A DNA stretch of 13,404 nucleotides, taken from assembly GCA_021793855.1 (NCBI GenBank), contig JAJYRY010000019.1, forward strand, positions 1-13,404, in the 5' to 3' direction. This DNA comes from Thermoplasmata archaeon (GTDB taxonomy: Archaea > Thermoplasmatota > Thermoplasmata > Thermoplasmatales > GCA-001856825). Below the pieces are notes generated by a model. It searched no databases, had not been told where the DNA came from, and saw only the letters and a program-made list of their open reading frames with translations. Both the position numbers and the translations under genes were made by a program. Positions 1 to 7,748 of the stretch are shown here, in pieces (the stretch's first letter is position 1; the number at the start of each line of letters is the position of its first letter).

Positions 1-45
1 GATGAAGCAGGAACCTCCAATCCTTCAGGATGGAGAGGATGTCAG
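1..45 (+). mobile_element. Right end of an IS200/IS605-type insertion sequence (remainder lies left of the window)
   Basis: Bases 15-35 form a small hairpin: CTCC (15-18) pairs with GGAG (32-35), A19 is bulged, ATCC (20-23) pairs with GGAT (28-31), and the loop is TTCA. It is followed directly by GAGGATGTCA. A short stem ending in GGAG and then GGATGTCA is the usual look of the right end of IS605-family elements. There it serves both as the transposase-recognised end and as the 3' scaffold of the TnpB guide RNA. The plus-strand reading frame through it also looks like a TnpB C-terminus. I infer the boundary near 44-45; the left end, transposase and most of TnpB are not visible. The call rests on recognition of the pattern, not a search. 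Confidence 0.6.
1..45 (+). ncRNA. Possible 3' scaffold of a TnpB omega RNA (reRNA)
   Basis: In IS200/IS605 elements the RNA used by TnpB covers the end of tnpB and the right-end hairpin, and its guide is the flanking DNA just past the element end. If the boundary is near 45, the guide would begin with GTTAGCTCCCACAATT at 45-60. Expression and activity cannot be judged; this follows only from the right-end assignment. Confidence 0.35.
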
Positions 46-49
46 TTAG
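2..49 (+). CDS. tnpB: C-terminal end of TnpB-like RNA-guided nuclease (5' truncated by window edge)
   Basis: The plus-strand frame entering the window encodes MKQEPPILQDGEDVS and stops at TAG 47-49. TnpB proteins of IS605-type elements often end in a K-Q-E-x-P stretch followed by GEDV, because the last codons are read through the right-end hairpin and GGGGAGGATGTC block. Only about 15 residues are present, so catalytic residues cannot be checked and the element could be decayed upstream. The methionine at base 2 is probably internal, not a start. The stop overlaps the 3' end of the minus-strand zinc-ribbon gene. An unrelated short C-terminus remains possible. Confidence 0.5.
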   Translation: MKQEPPILQDGEDVS

Positions 50-581
50 CTCCCACAATTTTGTAATTGTGAGCTTTGATTCCGTCTTTAACTAGATGAT
101 TGAATGGCAGGTACGTGAAAATGGCAATGACAATGACCTCTGCAACCGTTATCCACGCTCCTGCGATTACATCGAAAATAAATGCTATCACTATTGCAGC
201 AGTTGCAAAGTAAAGTGCTTCCTTGTCACCATCAAAGAAATCATAGACCGCTGCAGCAGAGAGGAATGTGAGTAATAGGTCAAGTCCAAATCCTATCCTA
301 TTTCCGATTATAGCGTTGGCTATAACCAGATAAAAATTTGCTAGAGCAGTTAAGATCCAGACTATTGCAGCTAATGTGGCAGTCCAGTGCCTCTTGAGTA
401 CGGTGATAGTGGACTGCGCCTGTGTTTGGTTTGAATTACTTGGCTGTGCTTCAAATTTTCCCTGTCTATCATCTTTCTTGTTTTCTGTTTGAGCATCCTG
501 AGGGGATGAAAGGGAAGCTCCACATCTCGCACAAAAATTTGCTCCAGAACGGTTTTCGTAACCGCATCTTGAACAGAACAC
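42..581 (-). CDS. Zinc-ribbon protein with about four membrane segments, function unknown
   Basis: The 179-residue protein begins with a compact zinc ribbon (C3-x2-C6 and C17-x2-C20). A polar, Gln/Ser/Asn-rich linker follows (about 21-60), then about four hydrophobic segments (about 67-91, 96-113, 121-143, 144-160). The ribbon plus linker would sit in the cytoplasm and the rest in the membrane. Zinc-ribbon membrane proteins of this kind are common in archaea but mostly lack an assigned role, so I give none. The start is GTG at 581; a TATA-like box at 601-610 is centred about 25 nt upstream, fitting a leaderless mRNA, and the next in-frame methionine would remove the ribbon. The TGA stop (42-44) lies inside the GATGTCA block of the IS-like end, so the last residues may have been reset by the insertion. 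Confidence 0.8.
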   Translation of the reverse strand: MFCSRCGYENRSGANFCARCGASLSSPQDAQTENKKDDRQGKFEAQPSNSNQTQAQSTITVLKRHWTATLAAIVWILTALANFYLVIANAIIGNRIGFGLDLLLTFLSAAAVYDFFDGDKEALYFATAAIVIAFIFDVIAGAWITVAEVIVIAIFTYLPFNHLVKDGIKAHNYKIVGAN

Positions 582-600
582 GCTTAAATACTTCCGTCAT

Positions 601-610
601 CTATTTAAGC
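601..610 (-). promoter_or_regulatory. TATA-like box for the zinc-ribbon membrane gene
   Basis: On the minus strand the sequence is GCTTAAATAG, centred about 25 nt before the GTG at 581. That spacing puts the transcription start at or next to the start codon. Confidence 0.5.
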
Positions 611-631
611 TTTCTTGCCTGCATTAATATT

Positions 632-646
632 TTTAACTTGGTTAAA
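632..646. repeat. Short inverted repeat upstream of the zinc-ribbon gene promoter
   Basis: TTTAAC (632-637) and GTTAAA (641-646) are perfect inverted copies separated by TTG. The site lies about 25 bp upstream of the minus-strand TATA-like box. It could bind a dimeric regulator, but in AT-rich intergenic DNA a 6-bp arm may be chance. Confidence 0.3.
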
Positions 647-804
647 GTGTCTGGATCATTTGTTATTGATCACTGCTGAATTTTCGGTCAACTTATTTGA
701 ACTACTTTGTAGCTTCATTTGTTCACTTTTTATATAGGTATTCAAGTCATTTACAGACACTGTTGATACGTCTTAATTTACTATGCAAACAGCTATTCGC
801 TGCA

Positions 805-818
805 AAGCTTTTAATGGA
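805..818 (+). promoter_or_regulatory. Candidate TATA region of the aglB operon
   Basis: AAGCTTTTAATGG is the AT-rich stretch best placed for aglB. Its centre near 811 would give a start of transcription near 837, just before the start codons at 844/853. Other AT-rich boxes lie at 727-736 (CTTTTTATAT) and 772-780 (CTTAATTTA) and could drive a longer leader. The choice among them is uncertain. Confidence 0.35.
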
Positions 819-824
819 GGTTCT

Positions 825-843
825 CGATTAGCCCGAATAATCG
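825..843 (+). repeat. Inverted repeat abutting the aglB start
   Basis: CGATTA (825-830) and TAATCG (838-843) are perfect inverted repeats with a 7-base loop. The right arm ends one base before the first possible GTG start and touches the GGTGG (843-847) that could be a ribosome binding site. It could act as DNA (operator) or RNA (leader hairpin), or be chance. Confidence 0.35.
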
Positions 844-3800
844 GTGGACTTGATGGATTCAATGAGCAGAATAAAGGTGCTGAAGAACTCCTTAACAAAC
901 ATGAGCACTGAGACGAAGACTGGAATTATCCTTGCGATAACATTCTTCTTCTCCCTGTTTCTGAGTTTGTACTTCGTTATCGGTCCTTCGGTAAAGGCGC
1001 AGTACGCTGTTTCCGGAGGTTCTGATGCATACTACAACATGAGAATTGTTCAGTACATACTGTCCACCCATCATCAGTTATTGTTCGATCCTAGTCTCAA
1101 TTTTCCAATCGGTCTTGAGAACCCGAGACCGCCGTTATTCCACTGGCTGATAGTCCTGTTAGGCTATGCATTCTCCCCATTCCTTGGAGGGGTGTTCAAG
1201 TCTACCATGACCATGTTCATTGCTAGCACAGCAATAGGAGGAGCGTTCATCGTTTTCCCTACCTACTATCTTGGAAAGGAATTGTTCGGGTACAAGGTTG
1301 GATTGTTGGCGGCTGTACTTGTGGCTATGTCTCCACTGACCCTTATGAAGAGCATCGGGACTATCGGGCTCTTCGATATTTACACGGCACTGTTTGGATT
1401 GATGTTCATATATTTCTTCCTTCGCGCCGTCAATACTTTCAAATTCGATGCTCCTGACATGCCAATAGTCAAGAGCATAGTTCCATCCATAAGAAGCAAT
1501 CCAATTTCAGTTATCTACGCGTTGCTAGCAGGAGTTTCCCTAGCTGCATCGCTACTCACCTGGGTAGGCTCAATATCGCTGATGCTAATACTCGTGGGAG
1601 CTTCGGTATTACAACTGGCAATCTTTGCAATCAAGAAAAAGAACTCACTCGGAATATTCGTCTCAAATCTCTTCTTTGGTTCGGCATTCATCATAGCTTT
1701 CCCATGGTATTATGTCGCACACTTCATCCCGATCAGGTTCGACTACCCATTAATGATGTGGGGTATCCTGCTTCTTGTGTCCATATATTTCCTTTTCTTA
1801 CAGAAGAGACCGTGGTTGTTGTCCATCGGACTTTTCATCGTTCTCGCAGCAGCTGGAATTGCATTGCTTTACAAATTTGATAACACCATCCTTAAATCGA
1901 TACTTTCCGGACAGCACTACTTCGTCAAGAACAAGATATACGATACGATTGCTGAAGCCCAGGCACTTCCCTTGGGAGAGGACCTCCTGGAATTCGGTGC
2001 TTTTACTTTCTTCGCCTCTTTCATAGGCCTCGCATACCTGGTCTACAAGTGGATAAGAACTGCCACATTCAATATGACTCTGGCTATCCTCTACTTCGGC
2101 GGCATCATTGTCATAAGTATGATAGCTTCAAAGTTCCTTTACTTCGGTGCTACTGCAGCTTCAATACTTACAGGCTACATCGTTGTCAGGGCTTTCGAGC
2201 TACTGTCGTTCAAAGAGGCAGTCGACAAGTCGAAGGGAAGATCCATTAAGACTGCTCTTAGGAGAGAGTTCAAATTTGCCCATTATGCAGCCATACTCAT
2301 CGTAGTCTTCCTCCTTATCGTTCCAACAACATTCTACGCTGTCGATTCAGCCATTCCATACAACAACAAGACTTCCTATGATCGCCAGCTTTACAACGAT
2401 ACCCCTAACTTCCTGAAACCTGCAAACTATTCTGCCCCGTACTATCTGGGGGCGTTCGGCGCAGCCATGGCTACTCCACAACAGCCGTGGAACAGGGCAC
2501 TAGTGTGGTTCCAGAACCAGGATGCTAACCAGTCGCCTAACCAACGTCCCGCTTTCATATCCTGGTGGGACTATGGTTTCCAGACGCTGGAACAGGGGAA
2601 CCATCCTGTAATGGCCGATAACTTCCAGGACGGAGTCTATCCTGCCGCCCAGATACTGCTGGCCCAGAACGAAAGTGAAATGCTCTCCGTGATGATTACT
2701 CAGATGCTCTACAATTACACGGTAACGGGCAACTTTAACAATTCGCCTATTCTGCCTCTCCTGAATGATTACCTCGGTCAAAATGGCACAAACCTTGTAA
2801 TGAGCTACATGGCTAATCCGAGCAACTCACATCAGGATGGAATGATAGCACAGATCAACGCAAACCCTTCCTACTATGGTCAACACCAGTCAATTCAGAG
2901 AGGAGATGCTGTTTACATAATAATGGAACATTTCCTGACGAACACATATTCACTTGCTACTCTGATCAACCTGTACTCAGCCGTTGAGCAATTCATGAGC
3001 AAGTACATGAGTTACGTAGCGGTGGACTACAGCCTCTTCCCGTTCAATGGAACGAATACGGGAATATTCTACGCTCCTTCGTATCTAGGTGATTTCCCGT
3101 ACGTCAATGCATCTGGGGAAATAGTTCCGACAGAATTTTACAACATAAACGTCACGGACACTTCCGGCAACACTTACGCAATACAGAATTTCCCATCTGG
3201 AGATACAGCGGCCAGCTACAACATCTCATATACGCCACAGTTCTACAACACTACTATCTACAGAGGGTTCATCGGATACCCACCGTCCACAATTGGATCT
3301 ACCAACGGTATACCTGGGTACTCTAGCGGCCTGAGTTCGTATCCCGCCATGCAGGGATGGGGGATGTCCAACTTTGAAGTTGCCTACAAGACAGTTTTGT
3401 GGAATCCATATACAGATTATCAGAACCATTCCTCTGCATGGAAAGAGGTTTCCCTAGAGCAGGGATACCAATATCTGAAGAACCACGACGGCACAACGGA
3501 TCTATTCCCGCCGTCCTATATCCTATCAAGTGACGTGGTTTTCCTGCAGTACTACCCCGGTGCAATCATCAGTGGTAGAGTGTATGACAATAGCGGGCAA
3601 CCTGTTCAGGGAGCAAGAGTAACAGTGACAGACCAGTACGGAATCCCACACGAAACCGTCCTGACGAATTCTACAGGATATTACTCAATCTATGCAGTTG
3701 CAGGGAACGATACCATCACCTATTCCACTGGAGCATACAACCAGCTGTACATGGTCGGAAGCAAGACTCTGGGATACTACAACGTCACGATCTCCAATGC

Positions 3801-6800
3801 TCAGGCAGATAGGTTGAGCTACAACAACTATGGGCCGACCTGGAATATCACACACAATCTGGTTATCAACTCAACAGACGTCAATGGTCTTGCATTTCTG
3901 AACATCGCTAAGATCAGCACATTCACTAATCCCGACCAACCAATAAATGGAACGGTCAAATTTTACAACCTAACATACAACAGGGCCTACTACACCACTA
4001 CATCACCAAATGGAACATACCACTTCTCAAACGTCGCTCCATACAGCTACGAAATTTCCGTATACACGGAAGGGAAATGGTATAACAACATCTCCTCTGT
4101 CACTGTCTCGGATTCCACCGTTTCACATGACATCCCCATGACGTACGGGACGTTGAACGCCACGCTTGCAAGCGGGAACTCAATCTCTCCTGGTGCAAAT
4201 ATAACCTTCAGTAGAGGGAATTATAGCAAGACATACAATCTCACCAAGCCTGCACAGCTATTTGAGCTGCCTCCGGGAGTGTTCAATGTCAGCGCAACTA
4301 GCTCCGGACAATGGGATAATTTCACGACAAGAGTGACAAACAATACGACCACTCGTCTGGATCTATCGTTCTCCAGAACGTACAAAATCACTTTCATCAC
4401 TGAGGTCGATGGTCACGTTGTAAGTGCACCCATTCAAATCAACAACGGTTCGGGTAATCTGAGTACTCAGACAGTGCTGACAAATTCTCAGGGCATCGGA
4501 TATTACAGTTCACCAGTCTCCACCAATACATTCTATACGGATATTCTCTTCGATGGCTCATACTACTCTGCTTCGGGGATCTTGAACGTTTCTGGGGCGA
4601 AAACCGTTTTACTTAACCTTCTGAGGTCTTATCTTGTAACGGGCCAGTACACAGTTAGTAATACCACCCAGAGCTACACACACATCTCGATCACAGGAAG
4701 TAATACTCTTGTCAGCCTTTACGGCAACAACACAGGTCACTTCGCAATCTATCTGCCTCCAGGCGACTATAGCGTGGTGACGCACTCGCAATATAACGCT
4801 TCACTCTACGTCGCATCCTTGTACTTCACGCTGGGTGACCAAACCCAGTACCTGAACCTTAAAGGAAATCTAGGACAGCAGCTGGATGGGACAGTCACAA
4901 GCAATGGTACGACGGTAAAAGGTCTTCTGACTACCCAGATGGGAAGTGGTCCGTATTACGACTCGTTCGTTGGATCCAACGGTTCATACTCAATATACCT
5001 CTATGATGGAGCGAGTTTGAGCAGCACCGGCTTCATTTCTCCGGGTTATACCGTACAGTCCTCTTCACCAACCAATATTGAACTTCAGGCTCTGCCGGTG
5101 AATGTTTCCGTCTATGCGTCGTACTCCGGAAGCGTTCCAATCAATCTCTATCTGAATGGCACACAGGATTACGTGATTTCGGGCACTCACTACTTCAACC
5201 TCACAATGTTACCAGGAAACTATTCCATGACTTTCTCTCATCCAGGGACGGGTGTCACTTCCTCCCAGAATATCATTACTGTTGGTCCTGGGGCTTCGCC
5301 TCAAGGCTTTACCGCTAGCCTGTCAGTGATGGCCAGATTGAATGTCGACCCGGTCCAGGAGGTCTATGTCTTCAGTAATGGTACTCTCGTATCCACAACG
5401 CTAAACACCACACTGCCGGTAGGTACCTATACGATCTATGCTTATAGCGGGACAACTGCAGCACTCGAAAAGATATACCTAACAAAAGACACGAACATCT
5501 CACTGAATTTTAAGACGGCCTATAACGTCACCCTTTCTGCTTCTCCGTCGGGTAACGTCAACATAGGTTCGTCGTCCGGAAATGTGAGCTGGGGGGGCTC
5601 CATTCTTCTGCCAAAAGGAACTTATTCCTTTACCCTTGAAAAGAACTTCAACACCTCCTACATCTATTATGCCTCCACTACAAGTTACATTTCTTCCCCA
5701 CAATCCATCACACTCAAGGGTGTACTTGTTGAAGCGCTTTCCAACGTTTCTATGAACTTTACTTATGGTGGATCAACACTCAACGCAGGAACATATTACA
5801 TCCAGGGACCAAAGAACGTGACAGGTATGGTGGGTTCTGAAACGATATCATTACCCCGAGGAAACTACTCCATCTACGTGACCTCTGGCAATCTCGCATA
5901 TTTCGGCGGGTTCGATCTCAAGAGCACGGGCCTCAACTTGAACATAGCCCTACATAAGGCGTATCCCCTTAACTATGGAACATACCTGAACAATTCATCA
6001 TATTCAGGGATGGTTTCGATCAAGAGCGATGCACCTTATTATCTCCATTCATCGGGAATCATAAATCTGCCTAACGGCACTTACACATTCAGCGCCACCA
6101 CGACCTATTCGAACTACGGGTATCTGGACAACTATTCGATCAACCAGAATGTAAAAGTGTCGGGTATAAGCTCTGCCACGCTAGCCTTCAAGCTAAACCT
6201 GATTGTGAAGGCATCATTCTATGCGGAATCGGGTCAACCGCTTCTCTCTGCGGGCCAGTCTTATACCTTCCCGCTCCTAATAACGAACCACGCAAATGTC
6301 CCCTTGAAATTCACGATCGGTAATTCGTCGACATTCTACGTAAGCGGCAATGCAATAACGCTGCTACCGAACACTTCAGGGGAGACCAACGTAACGATCA
6401 AGATTCCATCTGGTGCGACCGCCGGCTCACAGAGCGTCGATGTTAGGGTCTATTTCGGAAACACGTTCCAGAATGTCCAAGTCAATTTCACGGTAAATAA
6501 AGTTCAGGACATAACTGCAAAGTTGAGCAACAGCACCGGCAAGGTCGTTGGAAATGTGCTGGAGATCCCTCTGACAATATACAACACTGGGAACGTACTG
6601 ACCGCAATAAATGCATCGATCCTCGATCAAGGACTGTTGACCTCGAATGGCATAATGGCGACCTTCAACAATTCTGGAAACTTCACCACTTACCTTGCAT
6701 CAGGCAGAAACAACACGACGTACATCTTCATCAATTCTACCTCAGGAAAATCACTGGCTGGTCAGGAAATTTCCGTGCTGATAAGCTATGGAAACACCAC

Positions 6801-6984
6801 AAAGATCGTCACAGTCACGCTTGCAACTCCGCAGCTGAAGCTGAGCACCGGGACCGGAACTGGACATGACCTTTCCCCGTACTCTCACCTCACCCAAGAC
6901 TATTACATCTACGCTTTCTCTGCCTTCATCGTGCTCGCAATGGTAGCGGTAATGTTGATATTCAGAAGGAGGTTCAGATCGTGA
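844..6984 (+). CDS. aglB: AglB/STT3 oligosaccharyltransferase with very long Ig-like repeat extension
   Basis: This is the catalytic subunit of archaeal N-glycosylation, moving a lipid-linked glycan to Asn in N-X-S/T on the outer membrane face. Residues 27-500 are a multi-pass membrane part with the expected acidic positions D61 (GSDAYYNMR) and D178 (GLFDIY), and TIAE at 368-371. The WWDYG signature is at 574-578. From about 905 a carboxypeptidase-regulatory-like Ig domain starts, followed by about ten similar units marked by LPxG-x-Y turns (about 1143, 1304, 1455, 1524, 1589, 1670, 1742). Two NEW-like domains follow (about 1800-1990), then a C-terminal membrane helix (2020-2040) with tail RRRFRS. 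About 70 sequons are present by hand count. Archaeal AglBs are usually about 800-1000 aa, so this is roughly double. The GTG at 844 gives the longest form and sets the numbering; ATG 853, five bases after GGTGG, is at least as likely. Confidence 0.93.
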   Translation: MDLMDSMSRIKVLKNSLTNMSTETKTGIILAITFFFSLFLSLYFVIGPSVKAQYAVSGGSDAYYNMRIVQYILSTHHQLLFDPSLNFPIGLENPRPPLFHWLIVLLGYAFSPFLGGVFKSTMTMFIASTAIGGAFIVFPTYYLGKELFGYKVGLLAAVLVAMSPLTLMKSIGTIGLFDIYTALFGLMFIYFFLRAVNTFKFDAPDMPIVKSIVPSIRSNPISVIYALLAGVSLAASLLTWVGSISLMLILVGASVLQLAIFAIKKKNSLGIFVSNLFFGSAFIIAFPWYYVAHFIPIRFDYPLMMWGILLLVSIYFLFLQKRPWLLSIGLFIVLAAAGIALLYKFDNTILKSILSGQHYFVKNKIYDTIAEAQALPLGEDLLEFGAFTFFASFIGLAYLVYKWIRTATFNMTLAILYFGGIIVISMIASKFLYFGATAASILTGYIVVRAFELLSFKEAVDKSKGRSIKTALRREFKFAHYAAILIVVFLLIVPTTFYAVDSAIPYNNKTSYDRQLYNDTPNFLKPANYSAPYYLGAFGAAMATPQQPWNRALVWFQNQDANQSPNQRPAFISWWDYGFQTLEQGNHPVMADNFQDGVYPAAQILLAQNESEMLSVMITQMLYNYTVTGNFNNSPILPLLNDYLGQNGTNLVMSYMANPSNSHQDGMIAQINANPSYYGQHQSIQRGDAVYIIMEHFLTNTYSLATLINLYSAVEQFMSKYMSYVAVDYSLFPFNGTNTGIFYAPSYLGDFPYVNASGEIVPTEFYNINVTDTSGNTYAIQNFPSGDTAASYNISYTPQFYNTTIYRGFIGYPPSTIGSTNGIPGYSSGLSSYPAMQGWGMSNFEVAYKTVLWNPYTDYQNHSSAWKEVSLEQGYQYLKNHDGTTDLFPPSYILSSDVVFLQYYPGAIISGRVYDNSGQPVQGARVTVTDQYGIPHETVLTNSTGYYSIYAVAGNDTITYSTGAYNQLYMVGSKTLGYYNVTISNAQADRLSYNNYGPTWNITHNLVINSTDVNGLAFLNIAKISTFTNPDQPINGTVKFYNLTYNRAYYTTTSPNGTYHFSNVAPYSYEISVYTEGKWYNNISSVTVSDSTVSHDIPMTYGTLNATLASGNSISPGANITFSRGNYSKTYNLTKPAQLFELPPGVFNVSATSSGQWDNFTTRVTNNTTTRLDLSFSRTYKITFITEVDGHVVSAPIQINNGSGNLSTQTVLTNSQGIGYYSSPVSTNTFYTDILFDGSYYSASGILNVSGAKTVLLNLLRSYLVTGQYTVSNTTQSYTHISITGSNTLVSLYGNNTGHFAIYLPPGDYSVVTHSQYNASLYVASLYFTLGDQTQYLNLKGNLGQQLDGTVTSNGTTVKGLLTTQMGSGPYYDSFVGSNGSYSIYLYDGASLSSTGFISPGYTVQSSSPTNIELQALPVNVSVYASYSGSVPINLYLNGTQDYVISGTHYFNLTMLPGNYSMTFSHPGTGVTSSQNIITVGPGASPQGFTASLSVMARLNVDPVQEVYVFSNGTLVSTTLNTTLPVGTYTIYAYSGTTAALEKIYLTKDTNISLNFKTAYNVTLSASPSGNVNIGSSSGNVSWGGSILLPKGTYSFTLEKNFNTSYIYYASTTSYISSPQSITLKGVLVEALSNVSMNFTYGGSTLNAGTYYIQGPKNVTGMVGSETISLPRGNYSIYVTSGNLAYFGGFDLKSTGLNLNIALHKAYPLNYGTYLNNSSYSGMVSIKSDAPYYLHSSGIINLPNGTYTFSATTTYSNYGYLDNYSINQNVKVSGISSATLAFKLNLIVKASFYAESGQPLLSAGQSYTFPLLITNHANVPLKFTIGNSSTFYVSGNAITLLPNTSGETNVTIKIPSGATAGSQSVDVRVYFGNTFQNVQVNFTVNKVQDITAKLSNSTGKVVGNVLEIPLTIYNTGNVLTAINASILDQGLLTSNGIMATFNNSGNFTTYLASGRNNTTYIFINSTSGKSLAGQEISVLISYGNTTKIVTVTLATPQLKLSTGTGTGHDLSPYSHLTQDYYIYAFSAFIVLAMVAVMLIFRRRFRS

Positions 6985-7748
6985 GAACATTCATTGTGAG
7001 CCTGATAATTATCGCTCTTATTGCTGGTTCAGTAATAGCCGTGGGTGCGAATGCCACCAATCAAACCACAACCGGTCCGGTGACAGTCACAGGTCCTTCA
7101 TCGGTTGCAATCAGCTCAAACTTCACTTATAGCATTAACGTGCAGCAGATCTTCAAGAACTACTCGATAACGATGATCATCTCCGGGTACAACCTGACTG
7201 GTGCATCCCCTATATCTCCCACGTACAGGACCGACATCAGGGCTGGTCCTACAGTTTTCAATGTCACTGCACCTTCGGTTGAAACAACTATGAGACTCCT
7301 GTTCCAGGTTACTGGTTACATGACAAACGGACAGATCTTCGTTTACAACATGACATCGAAAGTCACAGTAGAGCAATACACAACACTCAAAGCAACCATC
7401 AACAACACTTCCGACTTCAACCTGACTGCGATCAGCGTGACATTTAATGTCAACGGGAAATATGTAGGGAGTGAATTGGTGAACGTTTCCAGCCATTCCA
7501 CGAAGAACATTTCATACAAATGGGTATCGGGAGTACTCCCTACTGGGGTCTATACCGTTTCTATCATTCTCAACAACAGCATAGCAAATCTTCAGAACGG
7601 AAACTCCTATACATTCCAGATCCAATCAGGGAACCCATACGTGATCTACATCTACATCGGGATCATCGCTTTCTTCGCAATCATCATCGCAGTTCTCTTC
7701 ATCGCAAGCTACTACGCACGTAAGAGAAGACCAAAGTGGAAGAAGTGA
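6981..7748 (+). CDS. Secreted, membrane-anchored Ig-like/CARDB-like protein coupled to aglB
   Basis: The 255-residue protein has an N-terminal signal or anchor helix (about 2-24), an extracellular part of about 200 residues, one C-terminal helix (about 219-243) and a basic tail (RKRRPKWKK). The outer part reads as two beta-sandwich domains; the second (about 130-210) resembles CARDB/NEW-type domains, with alternating N-x-T strands and an LPTGVYTV turn like the LPxGxY turns of the AglB extension. About 13 sequons are present, so it is probably glycosylated by its neighbour. The GTG start overlaps the aglB TGA as GTGA (6981-6984), a sign of translational coupling. An accessory subunit or preferred substrate of AglB is a reasonable inference, but no known family name is visible. 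Its 3' end overlaps the opposite-strand gene by 37 bases. Confidence 0.8.
   Translation: MRTFIVSLIIIALIAGSVIAVGANATNQTTTGPVTVTGPSSVAISSNFTYSINVQQIFKNYSITMIISGYNLTGASPISPTYRTDIRAGPTVFNVTAPSVETTMRLLFQVTGYMTNGQIFVYNMTSKVTVEQYTTLKATINNTSDFNLTAISVTFNVNGKYVGSELVNVSSHSTKNISYKWVSGVLPTGVYTVSIILNNSIANLQNGNSYTFQIQSGNPYVIYIYIGIIAFFAIIIAVLFIASYYARKRRPKWKK

Noticed and set aside
49..74. Hairpin CACAATT-TTGT-AATTGTG next to the IS-like end, considered as a terminator
   Set aside because: It lies in the coding end of the zinc-ribbon gene and is followed by only a short T run on the plus strand; there is no independent support for a terminator.
422..679. Plus-strand frame of 85 codons
   Set aside because: It is antisense to the zinc-ribbon gene over most of its length, runs on through AT-rich promoter DNA, and has no recognisable domain.
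2500..2781. Minus-strand frame inside aglB (one of several there)
   Set aside because: Antisense to the conserved WWDYG region; protein rich in scattered Arg/Val with no motif. Such frames arise from codon bias in long genes.
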